DNA of 64,000 nucleotides. Source: Planctomycetaceae bacterium (GTDB taxonomy: Bacteria > Planctomycetota > Phycisphaerae > Tepidisphaerales > Tepidisphaeraceae). The stretch covers positions 62,001 through 126,000 of the forward strand of contig JAIYCY010000030.1 of NCBI GenBank assembly GCA_027487775.1, read 5' to 3'. Below, in pieces: positions 33,571-42,330 of the stretch; the first letter of the stretch is position 1; every line of letters begins with the position of its first letter. The notes beneath the pieces were generated by a model. The model saw only the letters and a program-made list of their open reading frames with translations. It did no database searches and was not told the origin of the DNA. Position numbers and translations under genes: made by a program.

Positions 33571-34154
33571 GATCGTGTTTCTCCTGCGGGCGATTCTTCC
33601 GTCCAGATGATACCGCTTTGGGTCCGACGTTGTTAGGCAGCAGGTTAGCTTGGTTGCTCTCGCCAGAGATACACGGCACGCGATGTTAGCACATTTAGGT
33701 ACTCCTCGATGTGCTGTGCGTGCTGTTCGAGTCGATCATGAACGGCAACTGCGGCCGTTGCTTGATCGTCATTCTTAGCGAACCTCCCTCGTTCGCAGCG
33801 GCAGATGCCCAAGAGGTTGTCATTGAACTGCAAGCTCGATGGCGTAGCTCTGGTCCGCACAATGCAGGCCCTTCGACATGTTCGCCGACGGGCTCGCTGC
33901 CCCGTCAAATCGAGGCGACACGACACGGATTGAACCATTGATCCACATCTGTGCGGAGGTCCGATTCCGATTCGACAGGTGGAAAGAAGACTTAAATGCT
34001 CGGCAAATGCAGGATTTCCTCGGCGACGGGGCGTCTGTTTTTGCCAAGAGTGCGTTCACCGAAGGGCGAAATCCCGGACAAATGCTTCGCCTTACTCAAA
34101 CGGCAACGACGCAGACGGCTGAAACGTGACAACGATGTGATCGTCTGACACTCT
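33571..34154. other. Region without a convincing gene
   Basis: Only short overlapping frames are present. A minus-strand frame ending at 33645 (LEQHAQHIEEYLNVLTSRAV near its end) could be a decayed gene. 33901-33935 carries a sequence (GTCAAATCGAGGCGACACGA) shared with 46213 and 58551. Confidence 0.4.
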
Positions 34155-34440
34155 TTAGTCCGGTTCCTTGGGATCCAGGAAGCGACAGCCCACGCCGACC
34201 TCGGAGCAGATGAATCGAGGCGACACTCGCTTGTCGCGGAGCTTATCGCGGAGTTGGTTGACGTTGAACGGCACGCTTGAAAGCTCGCGCACTCGCCGGG
34301 TGAGTTCAAAGCCGACTCGGTCGGGAAGGCCCAGATCGAGCAGGATGACGTCGGGCTGCGCCGGGGCTGCTTCCAGCAGGGCGAGCTTAGCGGTGTCGGC
34401 TTCAACGACCTTGTAGCCCTATGCGTCGAGCGTACCGACG
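34155..34440 (-). pseudogene. KdpE-like response regulator remnant with internal deletion
   Basis: On the minus strand a receiver-domain piece (TAKLALLEAAPAQPDVILLD, LGLPDRVGFELTRRVRELSS) runs directly into a winged-helix piece (NVNQLRDKLRDKRVSPRF, CSEVGVGCRFLDPKEPD). Both match the KdpE encoded at 46431-47150, but the middle ~110 residues, including the rest of the receiver and the recognition region, are missing and there is no start codon context. This is a decayed paralogue. Confidence 0.82.
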
Positions 34441-34508
34441 TCAGCACAGCCCTTCAAGACGTGTGAAAGACGCCAGTGCCAAAGGTGCGATGCTCGCACC
34501 CTATATGG

Positions 34509-34937
34509 CTAGCGCGGCGTGGCGATCACTAGCAGGTCGACCGAGCCTTCAAATCGATCGTCGTAGTTGCCGGAGTTGTCGCGGATACCGATCGACACAG
34601 ACGCCTCGACGACCCGACCGTTCACGCGGACGTCGGTGACGTGGACGGTGCTGGATCGCAACTGGTGCTCTGCCTTGCTGAATCCGACTTCAAAACCGGT
34701 CAACGCGACCTCGGCCGAGCCTACTTCGAAGGGCAGTTCGAACTTGGCCGTCTTCTGATGCAGCCCGCCGGTGTGTGGTTCAAAGGTGATCGTCTGACGC
34801 GCGAAATTGACGATCGGAACCGTCTGGGTCACCGCAGGCTCCGCCATGGACACCGGCGGCCATATCGCGGTGCCCGCTAGCGCCACTAACACGGTCATCG
34901 CCACAGCGCCCGCCACCATTGGATACACACGCTTCAT
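34509..34937 (-). CDS. Small exported or membrane-anchored protein
   Basis: 142 residues. An N-terminal hydrophobic segment (MVAGAVAMTVLVALAGTAIW) is a signal peptide or anchor. The rest is beta-rich (VNFARQTITFEPHTGGLHQK, EVALTGFEVGFSKAEH, VHVTDVRVNGRVVEASVSIG), resembling an H-type lectin or beta-sandwich layout; this is only an impression. GAGGAAG precedes the ATG at 34937, and a fourfold 16-bp repeat lies immediately upstream of it. Confidence 0.7.
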   Translation of the reverse strand: MKRVYPMVAGAVAMTVLVALAGTAIWPPVSMAEPAVTQTVPIVNFARQTITFEPHTGGLHQKTAKFELPFEVGSAEVALTGFEVGFSKAEHQLRSSTVHVTDVRVNGRVVEASVSIGIRDNSGNYDDRFEGSVDLLVIATPR

Positions 34938-34948
34938 GATTTGCTTCC

Positions 34949-35012
34949 TCGTGCAGGACAGTACTCGTGCAGGACAGTACTCGTGCAGGACGGTACTTGT
35001 GCAGGACAGTAT
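34949..35012 (-). repeat. Four tandem 16-bp repeats upstream of the small exported protein gene
   Basis: Unit TACTGTCCTGCACGAG on the minus strand, four near-identical copies (one or two substitutions). They end about eight bases before the GAGGAAG ribosome binding site of the 34937 start, so they sit in the leader or operator region. Variable copy number would change promoter-gene spacing. Confidence 0.85.
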
Positions 35013-35204
35013 TGGTCTCACCTTCGCACGCCGCGACGTGAGTACGGATGTCAAAGCGGACGAACGTCGTCGTGCATGGCGTATTGGGGCGCACACGCAC
35101 ATCAGATTCGGGTCTCAGCATACGAAGCGATTTCAAGATAGCAAAATGACAGGAGAAGGAGTGACATTGGGCTGGGTCACGCGTTCGAATGTAGGATTCG
35201 GGTG

Positions 35205-35723
35205 ATGAAGAATGGCATGGTGATTTTGCTGCCTTGCGACCTGCGATGGTTCGACGAGCGCCTCGCCACTGGAGTGCAGCGGAAGACGACTTTGCACATC
35301 ATTCGAAAAGGGCGGATCGCGCCCGAGCCAGCGCTGGTTCGCCCGCGCGTCGCTGATATCGCCGAGCGCTCCATCTCCACAATGCTCGAGGCTCAGTCCG
35401 ATGGCGACCTGCTGAATCTCTACTTCGGGGCCCGCGAACACCAGATGGATCACTCGCTGACATCCGTCCCGGAAGAACTCGCGTTCGATGCTACCGGCAT
35501 CTTCGACCGCGAGTACATGACCCCGCCTTTACCAGCGCGGCCAGGACATGGCGACGAACGGCACGGCCTGGCGCGATCACCCCACGCGGGGCGTGTCTAC
35601 ACCCGGTTCCACCCCACGACCCGCCGCTGCATCCAGCGCCCCTGGTACCCAGACCCGCCCTTGAACGCGTTGAACCATCCGAACCGTCAAGCCGACCGCC
35701 GAACCTGGAGTAGAACCGCATGA
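35205..35723 (+). CDS. Doubtful ORF before the CPBP protease
   Basis: 172 residues overlapping the next start by four bases (ATGA). The first ~105 residues have plausible composition (NGMVILLPCDLRWFDERLAT, DIAERSISTMLEAQSDGDLL), the remainder is Arg/Pro/His-rich and looks like out-of-frame sequence. Possibly a frameshifted remnant of a real gene; no family recognised. Confidence 0.25.
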   Translation: MKNGMVILLPCDLRWFDERLATGVQRKTTLHIIRKGRIAPEPALVRPRVADIAERSISTMLEAQSDGDLLNLYFGAREHQMDHSLTSVPEELAFDATGIFDREYMTPPLPARPGHGDERHGLARSPHAGRVYTRFHPTTRRCIQRPWYPDPPLNALNHPNRQADRRTWSRTA

Positions 35724-36598
35724 GCGACATACCCATCGTGAGACCTCTTTGGCTGCGCATCGTTCAGTTCCCGCTGCTGCGGCTGGTTGTATTGGGCGTG
35801 CCCGTGTTCTACTGCCTGGCAGTTAGCAACACGTTCATGAGCGAGAACAAGCCTCGTGCCGACGTGACCATCACCGCGGCGGCGGCGATGGGGTGGCTGG
35901 CGCTGGGCATCTACTACGGCCTGGTCCGCCTGATCGAGCGGCGCGAGGTGAGCGAACTGTCGGTGAGGGGGATGGGCAAGGAACTGAGCGCGGGCCTGTT
36001 GATCGGGGCAGGGCTTTACACGGCCTGCGTGCTGGTGCTCATGGTGATGGGCTACTACCGCGTGGGCGGGCTGAACCCGATCTGGTTCATGGTGCCGGCG
36101 ATCGCGATGGCGCTGAGTTCGAGCGTGCTCGAAGAACTGCTGTTTCGAGGTGTGCTGTTCCGCGTGGTCGAAGATGGGCTGGGCAGTTGGATCGCGCTGT
36201 TCGTATCGGCGTTGGTGTTCGGGCTGGTTCACTTGATCAACCCGTCTGCGACGTTGACCGGCGCATTATTCATCAGCGTGGAAGCCGGCGTGCTATTGGG
36301 GGCGGCATACATGCTGACGCGCCGGCTGTGGCTGGGCATCGGGTTTCACTTCGCGTGGAACTACACGCAGTCGGCGGTGTTTTCGGGGGTCGTGTCGGGC
36401 AGTGAGAGCGAACAGGGACTGATGCGCGCCACAATCAACGGGCCGGCGGTCTTCACGGGTGGGAGCTTTGGCGTGGAAGCTTCGGTGATCGCGTGCGTGC
36501 TGTGTACGACGGTGGGCATCATCATGCTGGTGATGGCGGTGCGCCGCGGGCGGGTGGTGCGGCCATTCTGGAGCCGCGCGAAAGCGAGCCGAACCTAG
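35720..36598 (+). CDS. CPBP-family intramembrane protease
   Basis: 292 residues with about eight hydrophobic helices. The conserved motifs are in order: EELLFRGVLF (EExxxR), FGLVHL with its His, and GFHFAWN near residue 215, as in CAAX-prenyl-protease-like ABI/CPBP enzymes (Abi, Rce1 relatives). Substrate unknown; bacterial members take part in peptide processing or bacteriocin immunity. The ATG is at 35720. Confidence 0.9.
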   Translation: MSDIPIVRPLWLRIVQFPLLRLVVLGVPVFYCLAVSNTFMSENKPRADVTITAAAAMGWLALGIYYGLVRLIERREVSELSVRGMGKELSAGLLIGAGLYTACVLVLMVMGYYRVGGLNPIWFMVPAIAMALSSSVLEELLFRGVLFRVVEDGLGSWIALFVSALVFGLVHLINPSATLTGALFISVEAGVLLGAAYMLTRRLWLGIGFHFAWNYTQSAVFSGVVSGSESEQGLMRATINGPAVFTGGSFGVEASVIACVLCTTVGIIMLVMAVRRGRVVRPFWSRAKASRT

Positions 36599-36617
36599 CC
36601 GCGCATGGACGCCTCGG

Positions 36618-36665
36618 CCAACTTTCGCTCCAAGATCATCCCCCAACCGGCGATCGGCGGGCAGG
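36618..36665 (-). repeat. Inverted copy of the 29458-29510 repeat
   Basis: Contains CCCCAACCGGCGATCGGCGG and the preceding GCTCCAAGATCATC, matching the reverse complement of the repeat after the kinase gene at 29.4 kb. It lies between convergent genes. Confidence 0.7.
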
Positions 36666-36676
36666 GGTTCATCGGT

Positions 36677-37225
36677 TCATCGCCCGCGGCGACGCAAGCA
36701 GAGGGACAGCACGCCGCCTAGCAGAGCAAGCGAGGCCGGTTCGGGGATCGAGCTGATTTGTGCAAAATCGAAGCCGACTGCATTGCCGGAGAGATTGTCC
36801 AGGGTCAGAGAGACGGTGGCCGAGCCGGTGCTGAGCGAGCCGGGCGCGAGGGGCAACTGATAGAGGTGCACGCGATCGCCGTCTTGAAACGCCTCGAACG
36901 GGCTGACGTCTTGTGCGACGCCGTTGACGAGCAGCGAAGCGACCTGATTCGCGGGAAAATTGGCGTCGAGGTCCCAGAGTGAAATCGTAAGCAATGAAGC
37001 ATCCGCCGAGGGCGCGAACGTATGCGTCCACTGAAAAGTGGAGGGATCAAACTGCACGCCGATCGGGCTGGGTTCGCCCGCCTGCGGAAGAAGGAACTCA
37101 TCATTGCTGAAGACGATGGTTCCCTCTGCGAAATCCTGATCGCCGTAGGTAGAGAAGATGGTGGCATTCGATTGAGAGGCCAATGCCAACGCCATCGCCG
37201 TGGGAAGCCAAAATGCATTTCTCAT
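36677..37225 (-). CDS. PEP-CTERM sorting-domain protein
   Basis: 182 residues. Signal peptide (MRNAFWLPTAMALALASQSNA), a beta-sandwich-like domain (SADASLLTISLWDLDANFPA, TGSATVSLTLDNLSGNAVGF) and the tail IPEPASLALLGGVLSLCLRRR. GGAGAG lies seven bases upstream of the ATG. The domain resembles small secreted planctomycete proteins of unknown role. Confidence 0.85.
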   Translation of the reverse strand: MRNAFWLPTAMALALASQSNATIFSTYGDQDFAEGTIVFSNDEFLLPQAGEPSPIGVQFDPSTFQWTHTFAPSADASLLTISLWDLDANFPANQVASLLVNGVAQDVSPFEAFQDGDRVHLYQLPLAPGSLSTGSATVSLTLDNLSGNAVGFDFAQISSIPEPASLALLGGVLSLCLRRRGR

Positions 37226-37364
37226 GAGATCTCTCCTTTGAGGATTGATGAAACATCGGACGCGTGACCGCAGTGAAGAGTCCCATTTGATTGAATCACT
37301 GGAGATGGGAGTTTATCGACGCGAATGCGAGAAGTCGACCAAATGAGGACTTGACGGGCAACGC

Positions 37365-37475
37365 GGGTGCCCCAACTTGTAATCAAGTCGGGGAAGGCCA
37401 TTGAACGTCAGTGGACGACTCAAACAATCCGACCGGTCACTACGTTCCCCAACTTGAGTACAAGTTGGGGCACCC
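37365..37475 (+). repeat. 111-bp palindromic repeat, copy 3
   Basis: GGGTGCCCCAACTTGTAATC start, AAGGCCATTGAACGTCAGTG core, GAGTACAAGTTGGGGCACCC end. Confidence 0.9.
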
Positions 37476-37483
37476 GGCGAAGT

Positions 37484-37550
37484 TCGCGTCGCGCGACTTG
37501 GAGTTGAGTCCAAATGACTTGGAGTTCACTCGAAGTGCCTCGGAGTTAAC
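37484..37550. repeat. Three-unit 21-bp-period array between two palindromic repeats
   Basis: Units GACTTGGAGTTGAGTCCAAAT, TGACTTGGAGTTCACTCGAA and CCTCGGAGTTAAC share TGACTTGGAGTT at 21-bp spacing. Confidence 0.6.
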
Positions 37551-37553
37551 GGC

Positions 37554-37664
37554 GGGTGCCCCGACTTGTATTCAAGTCGGGGAAGGCCATTGAACGTCAG
37601 TGGACGACTCAAACGATCCGACCGGCCACTACATCCCCCAACTTGAGTACAAGTTGGGGCACCC
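37554..37664 (+). repeat. 111-bp palindromic repeat, copy 4
   Basis: Almost identical to copy 3, 189 bases away and in the same orientation. Confidence 0.9.
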
Positions 37665-37716
37665 GGCTTGAGCGTCATGCGACGAGTGGAGTTCGCATGG
37701 ATGTGTGGAAAGCGGC

Positions 37717-38970
37717 TCAACGCCCCCGGCGGCGCATAGACAACGCGCTGCCGACCGCGGCCATCGCCATGAGCGATGTCGGCTCGGGGATCACTGCGAC
37801 GGGCACGCGGTAGACGGCGTTCGTGCCGTCGGTGAAGCTCAGGGCCACGCCGATGTCGGTGCCGTTGAAGCCTTCCTGGCGGAAGTCGAACGACTCGATG
37901 GGTCGGCCGCCGATGGTGTCGCCGGTCTGGAAGATCCTGGAGATCGCGCCGCCGCGGCTGAGGTAGAGACCGTCGATGTCGTCGGCGGTGCCGAAGAAGA
38001 CGACGTCGCTGCCGAAGCTTGCGGGGAATAGGACGTCGGAGAATGGGGCGGCAGAGCCGGGCGCGATCGTGTTGGTGTCGACGATGGTGGTGAGCGCGTT
38101 GCCCGAACCGCGGTAGATGCCTGTGGTGGTGCTGGTCGTGGCCCTGAAGGTGACAAAGTTGGCGGAGACCGCGACGGAGTTGAAGAATGTGAAGGGCGTG
38201 TTGTCGCTGGGCGAGAGGGTTGTTTTGTCGGCGATGCGGATGTTCTCGTCGCCCTGGGTGTTGTAGACGCCCTGTTGCGAGTCGCTGCCGTTGCCGATGT
38301 ACGCGATGTTGCCGGCGGTGGCTTTGAAGTTGTTGTTGATGGACGTGAACGCGCCGGTGCCGAGGGGGATGAGGTCGCCGTTGCGGACGAACTTGTCGAG
38401 CTGGCCCTCGAAGCCGCGGAAGATTCCGTTATTGCCTCCCGGAGCAGCGCCCCGGAAGAAGGTGAGCGAGCCGACCGACTGCGTGGGGGAACTGAAGTTG
38501 CTGAACGGCGAGGCCTCGGTCGGGAAGAGCGTGGTGAGGTCGGCAACTTTGTTCAGCGTGCCGCCGAAGTTGTTGTAGATGCCGGCCTGACCCGCGCCGC
38601 CGGCCGAGAATGAGATGCCGCTGGCGGAGATGGAGGGATTGAAGTCGAGACTGTTGAAGTTGCCCGTGCCGCCGGGGATGGGGGTGGAGATGTCGGCCAC
38701 TCGCGAGAGCGACGCCGCGGGCCCGGCGAAGTACGCGCCGATGGTGCCGCTGGCGCCGCTCGAGACGCGCGCGCCGAAGGCGATCTGGTCCTGGAACAAC
38801 GCCGGCGCGAAGAAGGTCGAGTAGTTCAACTTCCCGCCCGGCGCGGTCTGCGTGCTGTCGGCGACGAGCGTGGCGGGGATTTCAACTGCTTGTACGGCAC
38901 GAGCGGACAGAAGCGCGGACACCGCGAGCACGGCCACGCCGGTCGATTGGATGGAGGTCTTCAAGCTCAT
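37717..38970 (-). CDS. PEP-CTERM protein of repeated-blade type
   Basis: 417 residues. After the signal peptide there are repeated units of about 50 residues with the pattern IAF.A....G..GIY.........VAD..T..P (KVADLTTLFPTEASPFSNF; RIADKTTLSPSDNTPFTFF; TIVDTNTIAPGSAAPFSDV), the repeat of the DUF7453-like planctomycete/cyanobacterial exported proteins. The tail IPEPTSLMAMAAVGSALSMRRR is the sorting signal. GGGAGA lies nine bases before the ATG at 38970; an earlier in-frame start lacks a ribosome binding site. Confidence 0.85.
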   Translation of the reverse strand: MSLKTSIQSTGVAVLAVSALLSARAVQAVEIPATLVADSTQTAPGGKLNYSTFFAPALFQDQIAFGARVSSGASGTIGAYFAGPAASLSRVADISTPIPGGTGNFNSLDFNPSISASGISFSAGGAGQAGIYNNFGGTLNKVADLTTLFPTEASPFSNFSSPTQSVGSLTFFRGAAPGGNNGIFRGFEGQLDKFVRNGDLIPLGTGAFTSINNNFKATAGNIAYIGNGSDSQQGVYNTQGDENIRIADKTTLSPSDNTPFTFFNSVAVSANFVTFRATTSTTTGIYRGSGNALTTIVDTNTIAPGSAAPFSDVLFPASFGSDVVFFGTADDIDGLYLSRGGAISRIFQTGDTIGGRPIESFDFRQEGFNGTDIGVALSFTDGTNAVYRVPVAVIPEPTSLMAMAAVGSALSMRRRGR

Positions 38971-39135
38971 TGCAATTCTCCCTGGGTTCAAGTGTGAGCG
39001 GACTTCGATCGAACAAAACATCGCAACATCAATAAAGCCGCCGGCCACACTTCTGCGGCCGAGGGCTCGGATGGAGGGAGGCAGTCGCCTGCCGCCGCAG
39101 CGCACGCAGAGGCGAGACGGCTCGCTCTCTCCAGT

Positions 39136-39726
39136 TCACTTCGCCCGGCGACGTGCGAGCAACGCAACAGCACCCGCACCGATCGCCGCGAGCGAGGTCG
39201 GCTCTGGGACGATCGTCACATTCCCCGGCCCGTTGCCGATGCCGAGCGTGTAGGGGCCGAAGTCGAGATTGCCAAAGCCACTCACGACGGCCAGGTAAGT
39301 CACGCCCGCGGTCAGCGGCAGCGGCAGGATCTGGCTTCCCTGGGCATTGCTGGCAGAGCTGCCGGGCAACACGGTGAACGCGCCCGAGAAGTCATCATCT
39401 GCCGATAGCACGTTCGTGAACTGGTCGAGCGGGTTGAATGCGTTTTGGTAGAGGTGCAGGTAACCGTCGTAGCCGGTGGGGTAGGAGCCCTCCAGCAGGT
39501 AGTTCCCGGTGGCGTCGACGGTGAAGGGCGTGACGGTATAAGGAACGGCGGTGCCGGTGGGATGTAGGCTGGTCGGCGGCGTGCCTCCAACGGTCCGATG
39601 CCACGTCGGGCCGCCGGTGGTGTTGCCGGTCACGATGGCGGGCGCACCCCCGCCACCGAATGCCGAAACAGAGCTGACGCCAACGACCGCGATCGCGGCC
39701 ACGACTGCATTTCTCACTAACAGCAT
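39136..39726 (-). CDS. PEP-CTERM sorting-domain protein
   Basis: 196 residues. The body has a pre-peptidase-C-like pattern (TPFTVDATGNYLLEGSYPTG, YDGYLHLYQNAFNPLDQFTN, LSADDDFSG), the beta-sandwich often found in secreted proteins. The tail is VPEPTSLAAIGAGAVALLARRR. GGAGAG precedes the ATG at 39726. Confidence 0.85.
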   Translation of the reverse strand: MLLVRNAVVAAIAVVGVSSVSAFGGGGAPAIVTGNTTGGPTWHRTVGGTPPTSLHPTGTAVPYTVTPFTVDATGNYLLEGSYPTGYDGYLHLYQNAFNPLDQFTNVLSADDDFSGAFTVLPGSSASNAQGSQILPLPLTAGVTYLAVVSGFGNLDFGPYTLGIGNGPGNVTIVPEPTSLAAIGAGAVALLARRRAK

Positions 39727-39860
39727 GATTCTCTCCTGATTCAAGAAACACTGAACGGTCGATCGAATGCCCCTCGGTAGCCGGCACATCGCGCGGGCCG
39801 AGAAGGCCGATGGCCGCACTTCTGCGACTCCCGGCCGGATCTAACAACAGACGAGGCAAC

Positions 39861-40541
39861 TCACTTGCCGCGACGACGCACCAGCAACGCGACCGCGCCG
39901 GCACCGACCACCGCAAGTGACGTCGGTTCGGGGATCGCACTGCCCAGGCTCACTCTCAGGTCCTGCAGGGCGGAGCTGGTCGAGCTGACGGAGAACTGAA
40001 GCGGGGAACCGGGGCCGAACGTGCCGGGCACGGTCAGCGCGATGGCGTCTTTGCGCAGGCCGGTCGAGTTCGGGAAGGAGACGATCTGGCCGTTCAGCGC
40101 CGCATTGTTGCCGGCGATGAAGGTGGGCGAAAGTCCGGTCAGGTCGACCGTCGTCTCCGGGCGCCCGCTGCCGATCAGCAGCGTCGGATTCGTGATCGGA
40201 GCGCCGATGCTGAATGTCTGAACGGCGGGGTTCGCGGCAGAGTCGTAGCCGGCGCTGACCGCCTGCGTCGCCCCGGTGCTGAACTGGATGAACGAGCCGA
40301 ATCCCGGCACGTCGTCCCATCGCGTAAACACCACGATGCCCGATCGCGAGAGCGTCGTGAAGTTCAGCGCGGTGCTCCCCAGCGACCCGGTTGCCTGACC
40401 GTCGGGCGTGGAGTCGATGTTCCACGTCGAGAGTGTGATCGGCATCGCCTTGGCGGCGGCGGGCAGCAGGGCAGTCGCCGTCATCGCCAACAGTGAAAGC
40501 GAGACGAGTGCTCGCGACCTCTTCAAATGATTGAACCGCAT
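39861..40541 (-). CDS. PEP-CTERM sorting-domain protein
   Basis: 226 residues with signal peptide (LVSLSLLAMTATALLPAAAKA), a beta-rich middle and the tail IPEPTSLAVVGAGAVALLVRRR. GGGAGA lies upstream of the ATG in a leader (CTTGAA, then GGGAGAATGCA) nearly identical to that of the 38970 gene. Confidence 0.85.
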   Translation of the reverse strand: MRFNHLKRSRALVSLSLLAMTATALLPAAAKAMPITLSTWNIDSTPDGQATGSLGSTALNFTTLSRSGIVVFTRWDDVPGFGSFIQFSTGATQAVSAGYDSAANPAVQTFSIGAPITNPTLLIGSGRPETTVDLTGLSPTFIAGNNAALNGQIVSFPNSTGLRKDAIALTVPGTFGPGSPLQFSVSSTSSALQDLRVSLGSAIPEPTSLAVVGAGAVALLVRRRGK

Positions 40542-41050
40542 TGCATTCTCCCGTTCTTCAAGTGTTCAGAGACCCGGCGTACCGACGCGGCACACCCGGA
40601 TCAATCGCATTGATCTCGCCCCCGACCGTGGCCGTTCATCCTGTTTCAAGGGAACCGGTCACGGTTCGCCCCAACCCAGAACGGTCGCGCAAGGCCCTTC
40701 AACGTCCAGTAAGGCAAAGACCAACCAAACCGGCGCGGAGAAATTCCGGCGAGGGGTCGACCCGCGCGTTCGAACCCATTCGCCGACGAACCCGACTCGA
40801 TTCGAATACCCTCAGGCCTGATGCACCCCACAATGAAAGAAGGCCCGCAGACTTTCGCCCGCGCGCCTTCGTGCTCTCTTGTGACTTGGATGGCGGCGAT
40901 CATTCACCGCCGAAGCGGATGCGCGACCACCCCCGCCCTCCGGAGCCGAAGGATCGGCTCCCTCCAGCCCGCCTCACCCGCTTCGCCGTCCCGCCACAAC
41001 CCCTCGCACACGGCCACCCCGCCTGTCCCTGTCGCATGCCCCGAGCTATC
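40542..41050. other. Intergenic region without a recognised gene
   Basis: Contains promoter DNA for the minus-strand PEP-CTERM gene and a GGAGCCGA-AGGA-TCGGCTCC hairpin at 40942-40961, related to those at 32859 and 39071. Frames crossing it are low-complexity Arg/Pro translations. Confidence 0.5.
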
Positions 41051-41157
41051 GGGCGCTCCGACTTGTACTCAAGTCGTGGAAGGCCATCGAACGCCACTGG
41101 ACGACTCAAACAATCCGACCGGACACTACGTTCCCCAACTTGAGTACTAGTTGGGGC
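41051..41157 (+). repeat. Palindromic repeat, copy 5 (slightly diverged)
   Basis: Starts GGGCGCTCCGACTTGTACTC and ends TTGAGTACTAGTTGGGG; the core AAGGCCATCGAACGCCACTG is conserved. Confidence 0.85.
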
Positions 41158-41198
41158 CGCATGGTTTTCTTCGGCGGCAACATAAAAATGAGTCTATC

Positions 41199-41309
41199 GG
41201 GTGCCCCGACTTGTACTCAAGTCGGGGAAGGCCATTGAACGTCACTGGACGACTCAAACGATCCGACCGGACACTACGTTTCCCAACTTGAGTACAAGTT
41301 GGGGCACCC
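41199..41309 (+). repeat. 111-bp palindromic repeat, copy 6
   Basis: Full-length copy, 42 bases after copy 5, same orientation, ending 25 bases from the stop of the thioredoxin-like gene. Confidence 0.9.
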
Positions 41310-41333
41310 GGCCACCCGCCTGTCGTAGACGAG

Positions 41334-41573
41334 TCAAGCCTTCAGGTCGCTCAGCGCGGCTCCGAAGTTGATGTGATACGCATTCCCGTCGAGAACGAGC
41401 GCCGGCACGGACTTCACGCCGGCGCGTTCTGCATCGGCGATCCGCGCCTTGGCTTGACCGAGGTGTACGATCTCCACGTCGTACTTGCTCGAGTCGATGG
41501 CCCGGGCGACACTCTGTTCCGCACTCACACACACGGGGCAGCCGGCGTGATAGAAGACAGCCTTGTTCTTCAT
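41334..41573 (-). CDS. Thioredoxin/glutaredoxin-like protein
   Basis: 79 residues. N-terminal beta strand and redox motif CPVC (FYHAGCPVCVSAEQSV) and the cis-Pro region GVKSVPALVLDGNAYHINFG fit a minimal thioredoxin fold, as in glutaredoxin-like thiol-disulfide proteins. GGAG lies seven bases before the ATG. It is divergent from an HxlR regulator 126 bases away, which often controls redox or quinone-detoxifying neighbours, so regulation by that protein is likely (inference). Confidence 0.88.
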   Translation of the reverse strand: MKNKAVFYHAGCPVCVSAEQSVARAIDSSKYDVEIVHLGQAKARIADAERAGVKSVPALVLDGNAYHINFGAALSDLKA

Positions 41574-41699
41574 GACATTACTCCTAAATGAGTCTGCTAC
41601 ACTGATCTACTCACAGCACGACGCCGTGAATTGTGGTGTCACCGTAGAGGTGGCAGTCGCGGCTCTCAAGTAGGCACTAATGCGTGAGGTAGGTACAAA

Positions 41700-42095
41700 A
41701 TGGAAACAATTCCCAAAAGCGCTTCGAAAAATAAATCCGAAAAGCGCGCGCCGGACGATGGGCCGAGCGTTCACGAGATGGTCGAGAGCATCATCGGATG
41801 CAAGTGGTCGCTTCATGTGCTCTCGCAGGTTCGTCGTGGCGTCAATCGGCCGGGGGCGATGGTGCGGACGACCGACGGGCTGACAACGAAAGTGCTAAAC
41901 GAACGCTTGGCAAAGATGGTCCGTTTCGACATCCTTGAAAAGGTCTCTTACCCGGAAGTGCCGCCTCGGGTGGAGTACGGCTTTACAGATTTCGGTGTGC
42001 ATTTCCTGAAGCTCGTCGACGAAGTCGACGCGCTGCAGCAGAAGCTCGCAGGAATGCAATCGGCCAACCGTAAAGTGTCGCGGCGACACAGCTAA
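41700..42095 (+). CDS. HxlR-family transcriptional regulator
   Basis: 131 residues. The winged helix-turn-helix signature SIIGCKWSLHVLSQVRRGVN, then LTTKVLNERLAKMVRFDILE and the wing VPPRVEYGFTDFGVHFLKLV, is that of HxlR/DUF24 proteins. The Cys in IIGCKW occupies the N-terminal position used as a redox sensor in some relatives. AGGTAGG precedes the ATG. Divergent from the thioredoxin-like gene. Confidence 0.92.
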   Translation: METIPKSASKNKSEKRAPDDGPSVHEMVESIIGCKWSLHVLSQVRRGVNRPGAMVRTTDGLTTKVLNERLAKMVRFDILEKVSYPEVPPRVEYGFTDFGVHFLKLVDEVDALQQKLAGMQSANRKVSRRHS

Positions 42096-42104
42096 ATTCT
42101 CCCG

Positions 42105-42220
42105 TCGCCCAGCCCCCGCCACGCACGGACGCTTGCGAGGCGTAGCCTTCGCCCCGGCGATCTGCCCTCGAAGAATCATACAACCCCACCCCGCCCGGCG
42201 GAAGGGAGATCGGCGGCGAT
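42105..42220 (-). repeat. Inverted copy of the 29535-29635 repeat
   Basis: Contains CCCCCGCCACGCACGGACGC, a CCTTCGCCCCGGCGATCTG segment and CCCCACCCCGCCCGGCGGAA. It lies between the HxlR gene and the next sigma factor. A shorter relative is seen at 55330-55395. Confidence 0.75.
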
Positions 42221-42330
42221 CGAACGGGCGGTGCGGTGGGGTGCGGCGTGCGTACGGCGGGGATTGCTTGGTCTTGGCGGCCCACTTCGTTACGATAGTC
42301 CCGCGCACTCAGGTTTAAGGTCTTCATCGC

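Noticed and set aside
33645-33938. 97-residue minus-strand frame after the FHA gene
   Set aside because: Only the last third looks plausible, no ribosome binding site or family; left as part of the gene-poor region.
35133-35453. Minus-strand frame opposite the doubtful ORF at 35.2 kb
   Set aside because: No start context and no recognisable pattern; neither strand is convincing here.
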